This document shows positions 14,738 to 16,085 of a DNA stretch of 16,085 nt, piece after piece. Numbering within the stretch: position 1 is the first letter of the stretch; each line of letters starts with the position of its first letter. The notes beneath the pieces are model-generated. The model was given only the letters and a program-made list of their open reading frames with translations, did not search any database and was not told the origin of the DNA. Origin of the DNA: an uncultured Lachnospiraceae bacterium (GTDB lineage Bacteria > Bacillota > Clostridia > Lachnospirales > Lachnospiraceae); the NCBI GenBank assembly GCA_947175845.1, contig CAMWOK010000030.1, forward strand, positions 1-16,085, given 5' to 3'. The position numbers and the translations under genes were made by a program.

Positions 14738-15310
14738 TTATGCCCTGGCGTCAAACGGAACGTACTGTCTCTCGAGGTACATTTCCGTCAGCTTTTCCTG
14801 CTCCACAATCTCCGGCAGTTCCTCGTCGAGCTGATCCTGCACTGCCTCGCTGTCGCGCAACAGATCATCTAGCGCCTCCTCTGACAGTTCCTCTGGCATC
14901 TCGTCGAGCATCTCGTCAAGGATTCCTTCATCCTCCACGCCGAGCGCTTCCTTTGCAAGCTCCTCGCGCTTCTCCTCGGCTGTCTTGGGTTCAAGCTCCT
15001 TGGCCGCCTCGGCAATTTTCTCGCCAAGCTCCCGCGCCTCGTCCATGCAGTGCATCACCTGCTCCTGGTTAAACTGCTTTTTCACCGCGTCAATCTGGTC
15101 GTTATAGTTGTTGAACAGTTCGAGCTTCTGGGCAATCTCCTCCAGCGTGCCGCACTGCATATTTTTAAGGTCCGCTTTCTTACCTTCCAGAAAGTCCACC
15201 TGGGACTGTGCCTTCTGCACGCGCTCCATCCGCTCCTGTGTGCTTTTGAGCCCGTAGCCGGACTTTTGCGCAAAACCTGAAAACATGTTATTATTCAGCA
15301 AAATATTCAT
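14738..15310 (-). CDS. Uncharacterised acidic coiled-coil protein, first gene of the DUF6033-like operon
   Basis: A 190-residue protein I cannot assign. The first 20 residues (MNILLNNNMFSGFAQKSGYG) are Asn/Gly/Phe-rich and uncharged apart from one Lys. Residues 21-110 are predicted as long helices with coiled-coil character, and residues 100-172 are strongly acidic (repeats of LDEM, EELSEEALDDL, LDEELPE). It ends with the short motif YVPFDARA. There is no signal peptide or membrane helix. An uncleaved polar N-terminus followed by helices is compatible with, but does not show, export by a flagellar-type route. TAGGAGAG lies 6-10 nt before the ATG. A sigma-D-like promoter lies about 90 bp upstream. 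It could act as a small adaptor or chaperone for its neighbours; this is a guess. Confidence 0.7.
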   Translation of the reverse strand: MNILLNNNMFSGFAQKSGYGLKSTQERMERVQKAQSQVDFLEGKKADLKNMQCGTLEEIAQKLELFNNYNDQIDAVKKQFNQEQVMHCMDEARELGEKIAEAAKELEPKTAEEKREELAKEALGVEDEGILDEMLDEMPEELSEEALDDLLRDSEAVQDQLDEELPEIVEQEKLTEMYLERQYVPFDARA

Positions 15311-15398
15311 ACTTCTCTCCTACTTCCCCTCAACCGCTCTCATACGTCTTTCGTCTCTTGTTTCCATAATCACATAACCATATGATTCTCTATTTTTT

Positions 15399-15426
15399 AT
15401 ATCGGTCTGTTTTCCAAAAGAATCAA
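15399..15426 (-). promoter_or_regulatory. Sigma-D-like promoter of the three-gene operon
   Basis: On the minus strand ACCGATAT (15406-15399) matches seven of eight bases of the sigma-D -10 element GCCGATAT. The -35 region is poor: TGAT at 15 nt or TTGA at 16 nt instead of TAAA. A sigma-A reading (TTGATT, 19 nt, TATAAA) is also possible but has a long spacer. The predicted 5' leader is about 80 nt, similar to that of the FliD-like gene. Confidence 0.4.
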
Positions 15427-15477
15427 GCCATGCTGTGCATTTTTTCCCGGAAAATGTCTTCCCTTTCCAGATTGACT

Positions 15478-15501
15478 GTGCTATACTGTACTATAGAGCA
15501 C
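15478..15501. promoter_or_regulatory. Dyad symmetry in the divergent spacer before the sensor gene
   Basis: GTGCT (15478-15482) and AGCAC (15497-15501) flank a region with GTAC exactly at the centre; 18 of 24 bases obey the symmetry. TTGACT (15472-15477) abuts it and TATAGA (15492-15497) lies inside, but their 14-nt spacing is too short for a normal promoter. A regulator site is possible. Apart from this, the sigma-D-like site and a short TGGCAG/CTGCCA hairpin (15513-15540), the 300-bp spacer 15311-15611 shows nothing clear. Confidence 0.3.
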
Positions 15502-15611
15502 ACCTTATCCATTGGCAGGGAACTGAGAGTTTTTCTGCCAGTCGCATAAATGGGCTTTTATTTATTGCAGAAATAATTGTGAAAATACAAAAAAGGAGAG
15601 ATTGAATCGTG

Positions 15612-16085
15612 ATGGAAAACAACACAGGCTTCCAGCGGAAGCCCAGGCGAAGCCTCAATGGAAGAATCCTGAGAAGCACCACCCTTAATATTCTCGTACT
15701 GGTAATTGTATGCTGCGGAATCATGGCGCTGGCGATGCAGTATCTGGCGACCAACATCCTGCTCGACAGCCTGCAGCCCATGGCGCGGCAGTCCGCCAAG
15801 ACGGTGGAAGCCAACATCCACATGCTGGCGGACCGCATGATGACGCTCGCCGGGAAACTCAGCGGCAGCAGTGCATCCCGCGCGGAAATTCTGGCGGAGA
15901 CAGCAGAGATCTACGAGCTGCACACCATTGCCCTGTACGATCTGGACGGCAGGCTCATTCAGGGTATTGACGGGGCGCCGCAGAGTCTGGACGGGGAGTT
16001 CTTTGCACTGCTTAAGGAGACCGATACTTGCACCACCGCCTCCTCCCCGAGTGTTCAGGATACGCTGGGAATCACCATGGGAATG
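15612..16085 (+). CDS. Membrane sensor, probably methyl-accepting chemotaxis protein (N-terminal part, cut by window end)
   Basis: The frame is open for 158 codons to the last base of the window. A basic cytoplasmic start (MENNTGFQRKPRRSLNGRIL) is followed by one membrane helix (about 25-47) and the beginning of an extracellular ligand domain with a long helix (QSAKTVEANIHMLADRMM, 60-77) and IALYDLDGRLIQGIDG (106-121), a pattern typical of double Cache domains. This start is common in clostridial chemotaxis receptors, but the signalling domain is outside the window, so a kinase or cyclase cannot be excluded. AAAAGGAGAG lies 12 nt before this ATG; an in-frame GTG at 15609 is equally well placed. 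Its promoter is not clear. Confidence 0.7.
   Translation, partial: MENNTGFQRKPRRSLNGRILRSTTLNILVLVIVCCGIMALAMQYLATNILLDSLQPMARQSAKTVEANIHMLADRMMTLAGKLSGSSASRAEILAETAEIYELHTIALYDLDGRLIQGIDGAPQSLDGEFFALLKETDTCTTASSPSVQDTLGITMGM

Overview
The window looks like a chromosomal piece from a Gram-positive gut-type Clostridia, most likely Lachnospiraceae. Supporting signs are strong AGGAGG-type ribosome binding sites, moderately high GC genes separated by AT-rich spacers, Firmicutes-type gene families (heterodimeric ABC exporter, ThiN, CmpB-like membrane protein, hybrid kinases, a DUF6033-like protein), and many compact hairpin terminators. No rRNA, tRNA, CRISPR array, insertion sequence or phage gene was seen.

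Region 1 (1-4014, plus strand) is a drug-exporter operon with an elaborate leader. A good sigma-A-like promoter (92-120) is followed by an inverted repeat at the likely transcription start, a 28-codon open reading frame with a near-perfect ribosome binding site (190-276), a hairpin over its stop codon, and an intrinsic terminator (310-343). Only then come two ABC exporter half-transporters (401-2140 and 2180-3958). Each carries a complementary defect in one ATP site, as expected of a heterodimer. The layout matches ribosome-mediated attenuation as known for Bacillus subtilis bmrB-bmrCD. A second palindrome at 10-33 may be an operator.

Region 2 (4043-8823, minus strand) is a probable four-gene operon read from right to left: a PaaK-like adenylate-forming protein with damaged catalytic motifs, thiamine pyrophosphokinase (thiN), a CmpB-like multi-pass membrane protein with a long cytoplasmic tail, and a membrane hybrid histidine kinase with a C-terminal receiver. 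It ends at a bidirectional terminator shared with the exporter operon.

Region 3 (8897-10632, plus strand) is a single membrane diguanylate cyclase with an extracellular sensor region, divergent from the PaaK-like gene and closed by a 16-bp hairpin.

Region 4 (10671-15425, minus strand) is the least explained part. Three uncharacterised genes (190, 153 and 281 codons, the last DUF6033-like) form an operon closed by a strong terminator. Next comes a flotillin, then a protein with FliD-like C-terminal sequence, a basic Ser/Arg-rich start and a Tyr/Asn/Gly-rich tail. The two outer units (the 190-codon gene and the FliD-like gene) each have a plausible sigma-D/sigma-28 (motility) promoter. The cluster is followed on the plus strand by the start of a membrane sensor that resembles a methyl-accepting chemotaxis protein, cut by the window end. 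Together this suggests a motility- or surface-associated gene set of unknown role, and it is the best candidate here for something undescribed.
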